A stretch of 60,997 nt of DNA, from positions 1 to 60,997 of the forward strand of contig QCNX01000002.1 of assembly GCA_003210015.1 (NCBI GenBank), in the 5' to 3' direction. Below the pieces are notes generated by a model that was not told where the DNA came from, did no database searches, and saw only the letters and a list, made by a program, of their open reading frames with translations. Shown here one piece after another: positions 9,966 to 20,129 of the stretch (its first letter is position 1; each line of letters opens with the position of its first letter). A program made the translations under genes and the position numbers. The stretch is from Pelagibacteraceae bacterium AG-426-P20. Lineage in GTDB: Bacteria; Pseudomonadota; Alphaproteobacteria; Pelagibacterales; Pelagibacteraceae.

Positions 9966-11339
9966 TTAATTTAGATCAAATATCTTTCCTGGATTCATTA
10001 TATTATTTTGATCAATGCTTCTTTTAATCATTTTCATAACTGGAATATTATCACCATGTTCCTCTAATAAATATTCCTTTTTGTGAAGACCTACTCCGTG
10101 CTCTCCAGTTATAGTTCCGTTTAATTCTAATGCTTTTTTAATTAACAAATCATTAAATTTTCTTATTTTTTTATACATTTCTTTTTTTTCCGGATCAAAA
10201 GGCAAAAGAACATGAAAATTTCCATCTCCTAAATGACCAACCATTGGAGCTCTAAGTCCAAATTTCTTGGCTTGTTCCTCAGCATAGTTAACACATTCAG
10301 TTATATTTGAAATTGGCAGACACACATCTGTTGAATAAACTCTTCCATTGTTGATTAAAGCTTTTACTGAGTAATACACATCCCATCTTGCTCTCCAAAG
10401 CTTATTTCTTTCCTCTAGATCTTTTGCCCATTTAAATGAACTACCATTATTATCTTTTGATATTTCCTCAACTATTTTGATATTTTCATTATTTGATATT
10501 TCAGATCCGTGAAATTCAAAAAACAATGTTGGAACTTCCTGAATATCTTTTAATTTTGAATACCTGATACTTATTCCCATTTGATCTTTGTTAAGCATCT
10601 CGATTCTTGCTATTGGAATACCGTATTGAATTACTTGCTGAGCAGTTTTAACTGCATTTTCTAAAGTTGGAAAATGGCATACTGCAGCCATTATACTTTC
10701 TGGTATAGGAGATAATCTCAATTGAACCTCTGTTATTATTCCTAATGTTCCCTCTGATCCAATAAAAAGATTTGTTAAATTATACCCAGCAGAAGTTTTT
10801 TTAGTTCTGCTACCAGTGTTTATAATATCACCATTAGGCAAAACTACTGTAAGACCACTTATTACTGTTTTCATTGTTCCATATTTTACAGCCATCGTTC
10901 CTGAGGCCGAAGTTGATGCCATGCCTCCGATTGCTGCATTAGCTCCAGGATCAATTGGGAAAAAAACCCCATCTTCTCTTAAATAATCATTTAATTGTTC
11001 TTTGGTAACACAAGCCTGAACTCTGCAGTCAAAATCCTCAACATTTACACTTAAAATTTTATTCATTTTTTCTAAGCAAATAGTAATTCCTTTTTCATTA
11101 CCTACTACGTTTCCTTCCAATGAAGTTCCTGTTCCAAAAGGGACTACTGGAATTTTATGTTCATTGCATAATCTTAACACTTTGGAGACTTCTTCATTTG
11201 TCTCAGGAAAAACTACAGCTTTAGATAAAACAGGATCATAAGTATCTTCTCCTCTTGCATAATTAGCTCTTGTTGACTCAGAGGTTGAGAATCTTCCATT
11301 AAAAATTTTTTTTAATTCTGATTGAACTTGCTCATTCAT
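9966..11339 (-). CDS. FAD-binding oxidase, GlcD/D-lactate dehydrogenase-like
   Basis: VVPFGTGTSLEGNVVG, ASTSASGTMAVKYGTMKTVI, GSEGTLGIITEVQLRL, GHLGDGNFHVLLPFDP, TGEHGVGLHKKEYL. Confidence 0.92.
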   Translation of the reverse strand: MNEQVQSELKKIFNGRFSTSESTRANYARGEDTYDPVLSKAVVFPETNEEVSKVLRLCNEHKIPVVPFGTGTSLEGNVVGNEKGITICLEKMNKILSVNVEDFDCRVQACVTKEQLNDYLREDGVFFPIDPGANAAIGGMASTSASGTMAVKYGTMKTVISGLTVVLPNGDIINTGSRTKKTSAGYNLTNLFIGSEGTLGIITEVQLRLSPIPESIMAAVCHFPTLENAVKTAQQVIQYGIPIARIEMLNKDQMGISIRYSKLKDIQEVPTLFFEFHGSEISNNENIKIVEEISKDNNGSSFKWAKDLEERNKLWRARWDVYYSVKALINNGRVYSTDVCLPISNITECVNYAEEQAKKFGLRAPMVGHLGDGNFHVLLPFDPEKKEMYKKIRKFNDLLIKKALELNGTITGEHGVGLHKKEYLLEEHGDNIPVMKMIKRSIDQNNIMNPGKIFDLN

Positions 11340-11377
11340 TAGACAAATATTATTAGAGTTTTATAGGAAAATACAGT

Positions 11378-12544
11378 CTATTTAGACAACATTTTTTTCA
11401 GATTTTCCAGGGCATCAGAAATATTTTGCTGTGAACACGCAAAGCTAAATCTCACGTAATCATTACAAGTTTTACCGAATGCTGTACCAGGAACAATTGC
11501 AACTCCTGCATTATGCATTGCTTTTTTACAAAATTCAGCTCCATTCATTCCTGTTCCAATAACCTTTGGAAATGCATAAAAGGCTCCACCTGGTAAACTA
11601 CATTCAACACCTGGCAAACTATTAAGTCCCTCATGGATTAACTTTCTTCTCTCTGTGAACTTTTTCATCATTTCATGTATCGAGTCATCAGGACCGTCTA
11701 ATGCTGCTATTCCAGCAAACTGAGCAGCTGCATTTACACATGATACACTATTAATTAGAAGTTTATTAACATGTTGAACTAAATCTTTTGGCCAAAAACT
11801 CCAACCTAATCTCCATCCTGTCATAGAGTAAGCTTTACTCCAACCTTCTAATACAATTAATCTCTCTCTTAGTTCTGGATAATTAAAAAATGTTGGCATT
11901 TCTTTGTCATCAAAAATTTGTCTACTATATATTTCATCACTCAAGATTGTAACATGAGGATGTTTTTTTAAACCTTCAGCTAATTTATCTACCTCTGGTT
12001 TTTCAACAAAACTTCCTGTTGGATTATTTGGATTTATTAATATTAATAATCTTGTCTTATCTGTTATTAAAGAAAGAATTTTATCTGCTTTAAATTTTAA
12101 ATCTTTATCCTCAGTTAAATCATATGGAACAGAAGTCGAGCCTGTATAATTAATCATAGACTCATAAATAGGGAAAGCTGGTGTTGGATGAATGATTTCT
12201 GCTCCTGGTTCACCAAAACATTGAATTGCATAACTCATAGTTGGTTTTCCACCAGGCATTATTAAAATTCTCTCAAAATCTACTTCAACATCGTATCGTT
12301 TTTTAATCCATCTTGTAACTGCTTGTCTGCACTCAGGGATACCATTAGACATTACATATCCATGGTGTCCATCATCCAAAGCTTTTTTTGCAGCCTCTAC
12401 AACGTGTTTAGGTGTTTTAAAATCAGGCTGTCCTAATCCCATGTGTATCATTGGGTTACCTTGAGCTTCTAACTTTTTTGCTTCTGCTAGAACTGAAAAA
12501 GCCGATTCAGTTCCGAGATTTTCTAAATTTTTTGCTAATTTCAT
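11378..12544 (-). CDS. PLP-dependent aminotransferase, class I/II
   Basis: MGLGQPDFKTPKHV, NPNNPTGSF, SDEIYSRQIFD, GWSKAYSMTGWRLGW, VRFSFA. Confidence 0.93.
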   Translation of the reverse strand: MKLAKNLENLGTESAFSVLAEAKKLEAQGNPMIHMGLGQPDFKTPKHVVEAAKKALDDGHHGYVMSNGIPECRQAVTRWIKKRYDVEVDFERILIMPGGKPTMSYAIQCFGEPGAEIIHPTPAFPIYESMINYTGSTSVPYDLTEDKDLKFKADKILSLITDKTRLLILINPNNPTGSFVEKPEVDKLAEGLKKHPHVTILSDEIYSRQIFDDKEMPTFFNYPELRERLIVLEGWSKAYSMTGWRLGWSFWPKDLVQHVNKLLINSVSCVNAAAQFAGIAALDGPDDSIHEMMKKFTERRKLIHEGLNSLPGVECSLPGGAFYAFPKVIGTGMNGAEFCKKAMHNAGVAIVPGTAFGKTCNDYVRFSFACSQQNISDALENLKKMLSK

Positions 12545-12616
12545 AACTCATCCTAATATTTTTATTCGATTGATTAATTTATTTTTTTTATATCTAGTTT
12601 TTATAAGTAATTGAAT

Positions 12617-13768
12617 TTATTTTCTATAAATTAATTTTTTACTATTTAACTCATTTAAATTTTTACATCCCATCAAAACCATATTTCGATTTATTTCATC
12701 ATGCATATTTTGTAACAAGCGCTCTACACCTTCCTGGCCGCCAGCAGCTAATGAGAATAAGAACATTTTACCAAAGCTACAAGCTTTAGCACCAGCTGCC
12801 AGTGCTTTTAAAACATGAGTTCCTCTTCGAACTCCTCCATCTAAGATTATTTCCAATTTATCACCAACAGCATCTGAAATCGCTTTAACTTGATCAAAAG
12901 GTGACCTTGAACCATCAAGTTGTCTGCCCCCATGGTTTGAAATCATTATCGCAGTACATCCTATATCAATAGCTCTTTTTGCATCTTCAACTGACATAAC
13001 TCCTTTGAGTGCAAAAGGCCCGTTCCATTTTTTTGCACAATATTCCGCATCCTTCCATCCCATTGCTGGATCGTACTGTTCATTAATATATTCAATTACT
13101 GATTTTGAAATATTTGTTCCTTTATCAGTCTTTTTTTTAACATTTGATAATTCAAATTTTTTACCAGTTAAATAATTAAATACCCATCTAGGACGCATTG
13201 CAAAACTCATTAAGCTCTGAAAAGTAAGTTTTGGCGGGGTAGTAAATCCTGTTCTATGATCTTTTTCTCTATTGCCTGCAACTAATGTATCTACAGTCAA
13301 ACACATAGCATCAAAACCAGACCTTCTTGATCTATCTATTAAATCATCAGAAATTGATCTGTCTTTATGAACATAAAGTTGAAATAATTTTGGACCACTG
13401 GAGATGTTTGATACTTCTTCAATAGTATTATTTCCCATGGATGACATACTATAAAATGTGTTAAATTTTTCGGCTGCTCTCGCTGATGCCTTGTCTCCAT
13501 CAGGATGATATAATCTCTGCATTGCTGCAGGAGAAAGGAAAACTGGCATATCAATCTTTCTACCAAATAAGGTAGTGGACATATTTGGCTTACCAACGCT
13601 AGCTAAAATATTTGGAACTAAATCACAATCATTAAAAGAATCTGTATTTCTTCTTAAAGTCGTCTCATCGTCTGCTCCACCATCAATGTAGTGAAATATA
13701 GGCGAGGGTAATTTTTTTTTGGCTAATTTTCTAAAATCTTCAAAGTTATGACAATTTTTTAGATTCAC
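12617..13768 (-). CDS. FMN-dependent alpha-hydroxy-acid dehydrogenase (LldD/glycolate oxidase-like), copy 1
   Basis: FHYIDGGADDETT, LYVHKDRSISDDLIDRSRRSGFDAMCLTVDT, ISNHGGRQLDGSRSPFD, LDGGVRRGTHVLKALAAGA. Confidence 0.92.
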   Translation of the reverse strand: MNLKNCHNFEDFRKLAKKKLPSPIFHYIDGGADDETTLRRNTDSFNDCDLVPNILASVGKPNMSTTLFGRKIDMPVFLSPAAMQRLYHPDGDKASARAAEKFNTFYSMSSMGNNTIEEVSNISSGPKLFQLYVHKDRSISDDLIDRSRRSGFDAMCLTVDTLVAGNREKDHRTGFTTPPKLTFQSLMSFAMRPRWVFNYLTGKKFELSNVKKKTDKGTNISKSVIEYINEQYDPAMGWKDAEYCAKKWNGPFALKGVMSVEDAKRAIDIGCTAIMISNHGGRQLDGSRSPFDQVKAISDAVGDKLEIILDGGVRRGTHVLKALAAGAKACSFGKMFLFSLAAGGQEGVERLLQNMHDEINRNMVLMGCKNLNELNSKKLIYRK

Positions 13769-14920
13769 TATCTTCTGAATCTTAAATTATTTCGATTCAA
13801 ATCACTAATCTTTGTGCACCCCATTAATTTCATATCTCTTACTAATTCAGATTTATACTTTTCTATAGCTCTCTCAACACCTGCTTGTCCTCCAGCAGCT
13901 AAAGCATAAAGATATAACCTTCCACCTGAGCAAGCTTTGGCACCTAATGATAAAGCTTTAAGCATGTGTGTTCCTCTATGAATTCCACCTTCACAAATAA
14001 CATCTAATTTATCACCGACAGCATCAACAATTTCAGCAAGTTGATCAAATGGTGATCTTGATCCATCAAGTTGTCTTCCACCATGATTTGAAACCATTAT
14101 ACCTGTGCATCCAATATCAACAGCTCTTTTAGCATCCTCAACACTCATCACTCCTTTAAGAGCAAAATGACCACCCCACTTAGAACATAATTGTTCAGCA
14201 TCTTTCCAATTCATGGATTGATCCAACATTGTAGAAAAATAGTTTCCAATCGAAGAATTAGTGCTTGTACCTTCTTTAACAAAATCTTGGAGGTGTGGTA
14301 ATTCGAACTTGCCTTTTGTTAAATAATTTATTCCCCACATTGGCTTAGTAGCAAAACTAAATAAACTCGATAATGTTAATTTTGGAGGAGACGTAAAACC
14401 TGTTCTTAGATCTCTTTCACGATTCCCTCCTGTAATTGTATCAACTGTTAAAGCCATAACATCAAATTTCGCTGCCTTGGCCCTTTGCAAACATGAATCA
14501 TTTAAGCCTCTGTCTTTGTGGAAATAAAACTGAAACATTTTTGGAGTATCAATCATAGAAGAAATTTCCTCTACACTCACAGTTGCTAGAGCTGAAACAC
14601 CAAACATAGTATTAAATTTTTTTTGCTGCCTTTCCTACTGCTCTTTCACCATCATAATGAAAAAGTCTTTGAAGCGCTGTCGGCGCTAGATAAAAAGGTA
14701 AATCTAATTTTTTTCCAAATATCGTTGTTGATAAATCAACATTCTCGACACCCCTTAAAACATTAGGAACTAAATCAACATCATCAAATGCACTCGTATT
14801 TCTTTGATATGTAATCTCATCGTCTGCAGCTCCATCAATATAATGAAAAATTGGTGAGGGTAATCTTTTTTTAGCTAGCTTTCTAAAATCACTAAAATTG
14901 TGACAATCATTTAAATTCAT
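13768..14920 (-). pseudogene. FMN-dependent alpha-hydroxy-acid dehydrogenase copy 2, split by a +1 frameshift in an A8 homopolymer (ORFs 14612..14920 and 13768..14607)
   Basis: Upstream ORF ends ...RAVGKAAKKI*; downstream ORF starts MFGVSAL; removing one A from GCAGCAAAAAAAATTT restores AAKKFNTMFGVSA, colinear with the intact paralog. Confidence 0.88.
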
Positions 14921-14929
14921 TTCTGAATT

Positions 14930-15451
14930 TTAGAAGTTTTTAATGAAATTAAACATATAACTATTTGCCCCAGGATTTTTATCTCCTAGACTAGCATTAG
15001 ACACATGATTATATGAAACGCCTAAGCTAGATTTATCTGTGGCCGCATATGATAATTGTACTTCTGATTTAAATTCCAAAACATGTCCTAAGTCTTTACC
15101 ATTTCCTTTGTGATAAAGTCCTGGTGCAAAACTAGGTGTTAATGTTAATCCACCCATGTCTATATTCCATTCTACTCCAGTATAAACATAAGCGGCTGAG
15201 TTTTCTGTTATAAAACCGCCTGTTATTGGAGAAACATTTCCAAGAAATGTATTTCTAAATAAATTTTCATTTTGATGTTGAAAACCTATTGAGATTGCTT
15301 TTTGCTTATCATCACTAAAATCAAAATTTCCGTTAAAAAAATTTAATTGATGTTCGCTACTATTTATTTCTTCTGAAGCAAACGAACTTGATGTAGCTAA
15401 AAAAGCGAACAAAAATATACTTAACTTTTTAAAAATCATTACTTTCATCAA
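14930..15451 (-). CDS. PagL-like lipid A 3-O-deacylase / acyloxyacyl hydrolase family outer-membrane protein
   Basis: Signal peptide; C-terminal GVSYNHVSNASLGDKNPGANSYMFNF resembles the PagL H-x-SN-active-site region. Confidence 0.72.
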   Translation of the reverse strand: MMKVMIFKKLSIFLFAFLATSSSFASEEINSSEHQLNFFNGNFDFSDDKQKAISIGFQHQNENLFRNTFLGNVSPITGGFITENSAAYVYTGVEWNIDMGGLTLTPSFAPGLYHKGNGKDLGHVLEFKSEVQLSYAATDKSSLGVSYNHVSNASLGDKNPGANSYMFNFIKNF

Positions 15452-15455
15452 TAAA

Positions 15456-15821
15456 TTATTTTTTTATTATTACCAATTTTTTTATGATTATTGCACCTCC
15501 AAAAAGGAAGATCAATAGAGGTAAAAACCACAAGAAATATGTATTTTTATTAAGTTGAGGATCATATAAAATCCATTCACCATATTTTTCAGTCAAAAAT
15601 TCATATATTTGTTTTTCGTTTAAACCTTTTTCTATTTTATTCTTCACTACTAGCTTCAAGCTGATTGCAAATTCAGAGTCAGAGTCATATACAGATTGCC
15701 CTTGACAAATTAAACATCTCAAATTTTTAGTAATTTTATTTTGAAGCTGAATTTCATCAGCTTTTGATAAATTAAAAGTAAATACAATTAAAATAAGTAT
15801 AAAAAATTTAAAAAAATTCAT
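15456..15821 (-). CDS. ccmH: Cytochrome c biogenesis protein CcmH (CcmL/CycL)
   Basis: LRCLICQGQSVYDSDSEFA CxxC motif, C-terminal TM. Confidence 0.92.
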   Translation of the reverse strand: MNFFKFFILILIVFTFNLSKADEIQLQNKITKNLRCLICQGQSVYDSDSEFAISLKLVVKNKIEKGLNEKQIYEFLTEKYGEWILYDPQLNKNTYFLWFLPLLIFLFGGAIIIKKLVIIKK

Positions 15822-16333
15822 TTTATATAATTATTGATTTCATTAACTAAATTAGAATTAAGCGGACCAATATATCTTTTTATAATTTTATTTTTATAAA
15901 TTAAAAAAGTTTCTGGTACTCCAAATGCTCCCCATTCTATTGCTTTAGTGCCATCTCTATCTAGTAATATTGTTGAATATGGATTGCCTAGTTCATTAAT
16001 AAATTTCTCAGCATTATTTAAATTATCTTTGTAATTTAAACCTATAATTTCAATTTTTTTACTATTCCCTAAATTTACTAAAAATGGATGTTCATCTTTA
16101 CAAGGTATACACCATGAAGCCCAAATATTTAATAAATAATAATCTTCTTTATTAAAAATATCTTTAGAGTCTACAGATTTTTTTTTTAAAAGAGTTTCAG
16201 ATGTAAATTCTGGAACAATCTTAATATTTGTATTAGGAGTATATAAATTTGAATTGTTTAATCCTCTGTAAAAAATTACAAATACAAAAACAAAAAAAAT
16301 AACTAACAAATAATAGACTATTCTATTTTTCAT
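15818..16333 (-). CDS. ccmG: Thiol:disulfide interchange protein CcmG/DsbE
   Basis: NIWASWCIPCKDEHPFL; GVPETFLI. Confidence 0.92.
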   Translation of the reverse strand: MKNRIVYYLLVIFFVFVFVIFYRGLNNSNLYTPNTNIKIVPEFTSETLLKKKSVDSKDIFNKEDYYLLNIWASWCIPCKDEHPFLVNLGNSKKIEIIGLNYKDNLNNAEKFINELGNPYSTILLDRDGTKAIEWGAFGVPETFLIYKNKIIKRYIGPLNSNLVNEINNYIK

Positions 16334-18201
16334 ACCTTTTTTTTAAATAAACTAATTAAACCTCCTAAAGAAATTAATAATACTGAAATCCAAATCCAAA
16401 GCATAAATGGTTTTACTTGATACCTTATGTTAAAATACTCCTCATTTTGAACTGAATTCATCGTAATAAATTTATCCATAAAAAATGTTGTTTTTATATC
16501 CGCTTCACTGGTAATAATATTTGGTTGATTGTAAACTCTCAACTCAGGCTCTAACTCATCTTTTATCTCATTTTCCCTAATAGAAAAATTTCCTTTGAAA
16601 GATATATAATTTTTTTCTTTTGATTTTTTTAAGTTATTAAAAATAATTTCAAATCTATCATTCTTAAAACTTTCACCAACCTTCAAATTCGTTATTAATT
16701 CACTTGAAAAAATATTATTAAATAAAATGCTTAATATTAATAAACTAAATCCAAAATGAGCTATGTTTTGTTGAATATTATTAGGTTTTTTCAAAAAAAA
16801 ATCTCTAATTGTGATAAAAAATAAATAAAAAGCACTTCCAACTAAAACCGTATTTACTAAAAAATTAATTTCCAAATTCTTAAAAATTAAGAAAGAAATC
16901 AATAAAGAAATAATAAATATAACTACCAAATGTATTTTGTTTTGAAGTTCTGCTTTAATCCACTTAAGTTGAGGACCTATTGCCATAAAAATTAAAAATG
17001 GAATTAAAAATGGAACTATAAGTTTATGATAAAATGGTGGTCCTACAGAAATTTTTTGGGAAGAAATAACATCTAAAAAAATTGGATATAAAGTCCCAAT
17101 TAAAACGACTGACAAAAAATACATCATAAACCAATTATTTATTAAGATAGATGTTTCTTTACTAATCAAAAAAAATGAATTTGGGTTTTGATTTTCTGAT
17201 TTATGAAAAGTGAAAAAAACAATTAATGAGATTAAAACTAATATAAATAAAAAAGTTAATATAAATAAACCTCTTTCTGGATCATTTGCAAATGTATGAA
17301 CTGAGTTTAAAATTCCAGAGCGAACTAAAAATGTTCCACACATACTAAGGGTAAAAGTTGCAATCGATAAAATTATTACCCAAGAGCTAAGAATTGATCT
17401 TTTTTCTAAAATTAAAATACAATGCAATAGGGTCGTTAACGCCAACCATGGCATTAACGAAACATTTTCAACAGGATCCCAAAACCAAAAGCCGCCCCAG
17501 CCGAGCTCATAGTAAGCCCAGATTGAACCTAGTAAAATTCCCAAAGTTAAAAACACCCATGAAATTAATACCCAATTTTTAATGTGAGCTGCCCAATTTT
17601 TGGATATATAATTTAAAGTTGTTGCCGCTAAAACACTGGAAAAAATAATAGAAGATCCTACATAGCCTAAATATAAAATTGGAGGATGAATAGCTAAAGC
17701 AGGATCTTGTAAAATCGGATTAAGACCCATTCCTTCATAAGGTGTGGGAAATATAAAATTAAATGGGCTAGAAAATTTAATTAAAAAAATAAAAAAACCT
17801 ATAATAATTATTTGATGGAACAATACAGTTAATATTCTGTATTTTTTTAATAGACCTTTAGATCCTATTAGAAATAAAAAAATAAACAAAGTTAAAACTA
17901 CTAACCATAGTAATAAACTTCCTTCATGATTTCCCCATGTTCCAGAAATTTTATAAAATAATGGTTTCGTTGAATGTGAGTTGTTAAAAACAGTTTCATT
18001 ACTAAAATCAGAATATACAAAGGAAAAAACTAAACCCATGAAACTTATAACAACTAAAAATAACTGAATAAAAGAGAATGATACTATTTTATTATCTAAT
18101 ATTCTTTCATTCTTAAAATTTATAATAGAGAAAAAAAATATTGGTAAAGAAACAATCAGTCCAAAAATTAGAGAATAATATCCTAAAGTGCTGTATATCA
18201 T
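16330..18201 (-). CDS. ccmF: Heme lyase CcmF
   Basis: GTWGNHEGSLLLW, HPPILYLGYVG, ELGWGGFWFWDPVENVSLMPWL. Confidence 0.97.
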   Translation of the reverse strand: MIYSTLGYYSLIFGLIVSLPIFFFSIINFKNERILDNKIVSFSFIQLFLVVISFMGLVFSFVYSDFSNETVFNNSHSTKPLFYKISGTWGNHEGSLLLWLVVLTLFIFLFLIGSKGLLKKYRILTVLFHQIIIIGFFIFLIKFSSPFNFIFPTPYEGMGLNPILQDPALAIHPPILYLGYVGSSIIFSSVLAATTLNYISKNWAAHIKNWVLISWVFLTLGILLGSIWAYYELGWGGFWFWDPVENVSLMPWLALTTLLHCILILEKRSILSSWVIILSIATFTLSMCGTFLVRSGILNSVHTFANDPERGLFILTFLFILVLISLIVFFTFHKSENQNPNSFFLISKETSILINNWFMMYFLSVVLIGTLYPIFLDVISSQKISVGPPFYHKLIVPFLIPFLIFMAIGPQLKWIKAELQNKIHLVVIFIISLLISFLIFKNLEINFLVNTVLVGSAFYLFFITIRDFFLKKPNNIQQNIAHFGFSLLILSILFNNIFSSELITNLKVGESFKNDRFEIIFNNLKKSKEKNYISFKGNFSIRENEIKDELEPELRVYNQPNIITSEADIKTTFFMDKFITMNSVQNEEYFNIRYQVKPFMLWIWISVLLISLGGLISLFKKKV

Positions 18202-18621
18202 TTATTTTTCCCCTAGAGCTTCTTTTACTTCGGGTGGCATATAGTTTTCATCATGTTTGGCTAAAATTTTTGAAGCTTCAAAAAAACTTCTATCTTTCAA
18301 ATATCCCTCAGCAACCACTCCTTTACCTTCGGAGAAGAGGTTAGGCACTACACCTGAATAAGTTACATTAATCTCATTTTTAAAGTCTGTAATAATAAAA
18401 TTTACTTCATTAGATTTAATTTTTATAGAATTTTCCTTTACCATCCCTCCAATTCTAATCTGATTCTTATCAAGTTTTCCAAGCAACTTTACATCAGAGG
18501 GTGATTTGAAATAAATTACGTTTTCTTCCAGAGATTTTATAACTAAAAATACTGATAAAGTTAATGATAATAATATTAATATAATGAAAATAAATCTTAA
18601 TTTAACTTTTCGACCATACAT
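18202..18621 (-). CDS. ccmE: Heme chaperone CcmE
   Basis: [39 protein letters not shown] heme-binding motif. Confidence 0.95.
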   Translation of the reverse strand: MYGRKVKLRFIFIILILLSLTLSVFLVIKSLEENVIYFKSPSDVKLLGKLDKNQIRIGGMVKENSIKIKSNEVNFIITDFKNEINVTYSGVVPNLFSEGKGVVAEGYLKDRSFFEASKILAKHDENYMPPEVKEALGEK

Positions 18622-18631
18622 GGTTCAAAAG

Positions 18632-18859
18632 TTAAATGCTTTGGCTGCTAGATAAAATTTCTTTATTAATAATTTGTAATCTTGCACGTTCAGCTTTTTC
18701 AGAGTCTAGGGCTCCAAATTTAGTTACGAATTTATTTTTTTCTTTAATATATTGAATTTTTATAATCACATATAAAGTTGTAAAGCTTATAAGTGTAAAA
18801 AAAAACGCAGACCAAACATACACGCCGTATCCATTCATATAAAGTATTTCTTCAATCAT
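18632..18859 (-). CDS. ccmD: Heme exporter CcmD-like small membrane protein
   Basis: YMNGYGVYVWSAFFFTLISF; position between ccmC and ccmE. Confidence 0.8.
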   Translation of the reverse strand: MIEEILYMNGYGVYVWSAFFFTLISFTTLYVIIKIQYIKEKNKFVTKFGALDSEKAERARLQIINKEILSSSQSI

Positions 18860-19563
18860 AGTCTGTCTAAACCTTTGTTCTTAATTTTTATCAGTTCTGT
18901 ATTATATTTCATTAAAAAAATTAACAAAGAAAATAGTGCAAATGCCGCAGTCATTACCAATAAAGGAAACATCATGGAGGAATGTATTGAAGATTTAGAC
19001 AATATATTTATCGAAGCTGGCTGATGAAGTGTATTCCACCAATCAACAGAATATTTAATTATTGGTACATTAACGATTCCTATAATAGTTATGGTGGTCG
19101 TAATTTTTAAAACTTGTTCTTTATCCTCATAAATTCTCCAAGCAATTAAATACATTACATAAAACAAAGCTAGAATTAACATTGAGGTAATCCGTGCATC
19201 CCAAGCCCACCAAGTTCCCCATGTGGGTTTTCCCCATATTGAACCAGTAACCAATGCAATAATATTGAAAACTAAACCAGAGGGAGCCAAACTTTTTGCA
19301 ATTAAAAAAAAATTTTTATTCTTAAAAATATAACCAACCAAAGACAAAAATGCTACTGATGAAAAAATACCAAGTGAAATCCATGCTGCCGGGACATGTA
19401 CATACATTATTCTAACTGAATGACTTTGTTTATAATCTTCAGGTGAAAAAATTAGAGCCTCAAGCAGCCCAATTGAAAGCACTATGATAAATAGTATCAT
19501 CACATATTTGGGTGCCTTTGATGTAATTAAAAAAATTTTGCCTGGTTCAAAAATTTTAAACAT
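18856..19563 (-). CDS. ccmC: Heme transporter CcmC
   Basis: MYVHVPAAWISLGIF, GKPTWGTWWAWDARITSMLIL. Confidence 0.96.
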   Translation of the reverse strand: MFKIFEPGKIFLITSKAPKYVMILFIIVLSIGLLEALIFSPEDYKQSHSVRIMYVHVPAAWISLGIFSSVAFLSLVGYIFKNKNFFLIAKSLAPSGLVFNIIALVTGSIWGKPTWGTWWAWDARITSMLILALFYVMYLIAWRIYEDKEQVLKITTTITIIGIVNVPIIKYSVDWWNTLHQPASINILSKSSIHSSMMFPLLVMTAAFALFSLLIFLMKYNTELIKIKNKGLDRL

Positions 19564-19599
19564 AAGATTTTATGAATATTTTAGTATGAAAGATTTATC

Positions 19600-19653
19600 T
19601 GATCAAGAATGTAGAGGGAGGTAATAGGAGATAAAATTTAACACTCTTGATCA
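19600..19653. other. Imperfectly characterised inverted repeat (9-bp stem, purine-rich loop), candidate structured RNA
   Basis: TGATCAAGA (19600-19608) pairs with TCTTGATCA (19645-19653); intervening atgtagagggaggtaataggagataaaatttaacac. Confidence 0.35.
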
Positions 19654-19722
19654 AATATATATTAAAAATATTGCACCTCTTTGTCTAAGTTTTGAGCTAA
19701 ATGTGGTTAAAAAATGATTTTT

Positions 19723-20043
19723 TTAGTTAGAAGGCTTGAAATAGCTTGATCCTTTTTTGCCTGAAAAAATTTCTTCAATTAAAGGGTGTTTAATAGGTTC
19801 TTCAGAATCATCTATTAACAGGTTTTGTTGCGACACATATGCTTCATAAGTAATTTCATCATTTTCAGCTAATAAATGATAAAATGGTTGATCTTTTCTT
19901 GGTCTCACGTTTTTTGGTATTGATTGATACCATTCCTCAGAATTATTAAATTCAAAATCTACATCGTAAATTACACCTCTAAATTCAAAGTGTTTGTGTT
20001 TAACGATATCTCCAATTGAGAATTTAGCTTTTTGAATTGGCAT
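19723..20043 (-). CDS. hspQ: Heat shock protein HspQ
   Basis: AKFSIGDIVKHKHFEFRGVIYDVD, RPRKDQPFYHLLAENDEITYEAYVSQQNL. Confidence 0.9.
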   Translation of the reverse strand: MPIQKAKFSIGDIVKHKHFEFRGVIYDVDFEFNNSEEWYQSIPKNVRPRKDQPFYHLLAENDEITYEAYVSQQNLLIDDSEEPIKHPLIEEIFSGKKGSSYFKPSN

Positions 20044-20129
20044 ATTGTTTAGTATGGGTATTTAAAATAAAAAATCAATGGTTAAAATAATACTGTTTTG
20101 TCAAATATTAAATATGTTAATATCTTTTA

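Noticed and set aside
15456-19563. Idea that the ccm cluster is degenerate because ccmA, ccmB and ccmI are absent
   Set aside because: ccmAB are often encoded elsewhere and ccmI can be missing or separate; cannot be judged from one window
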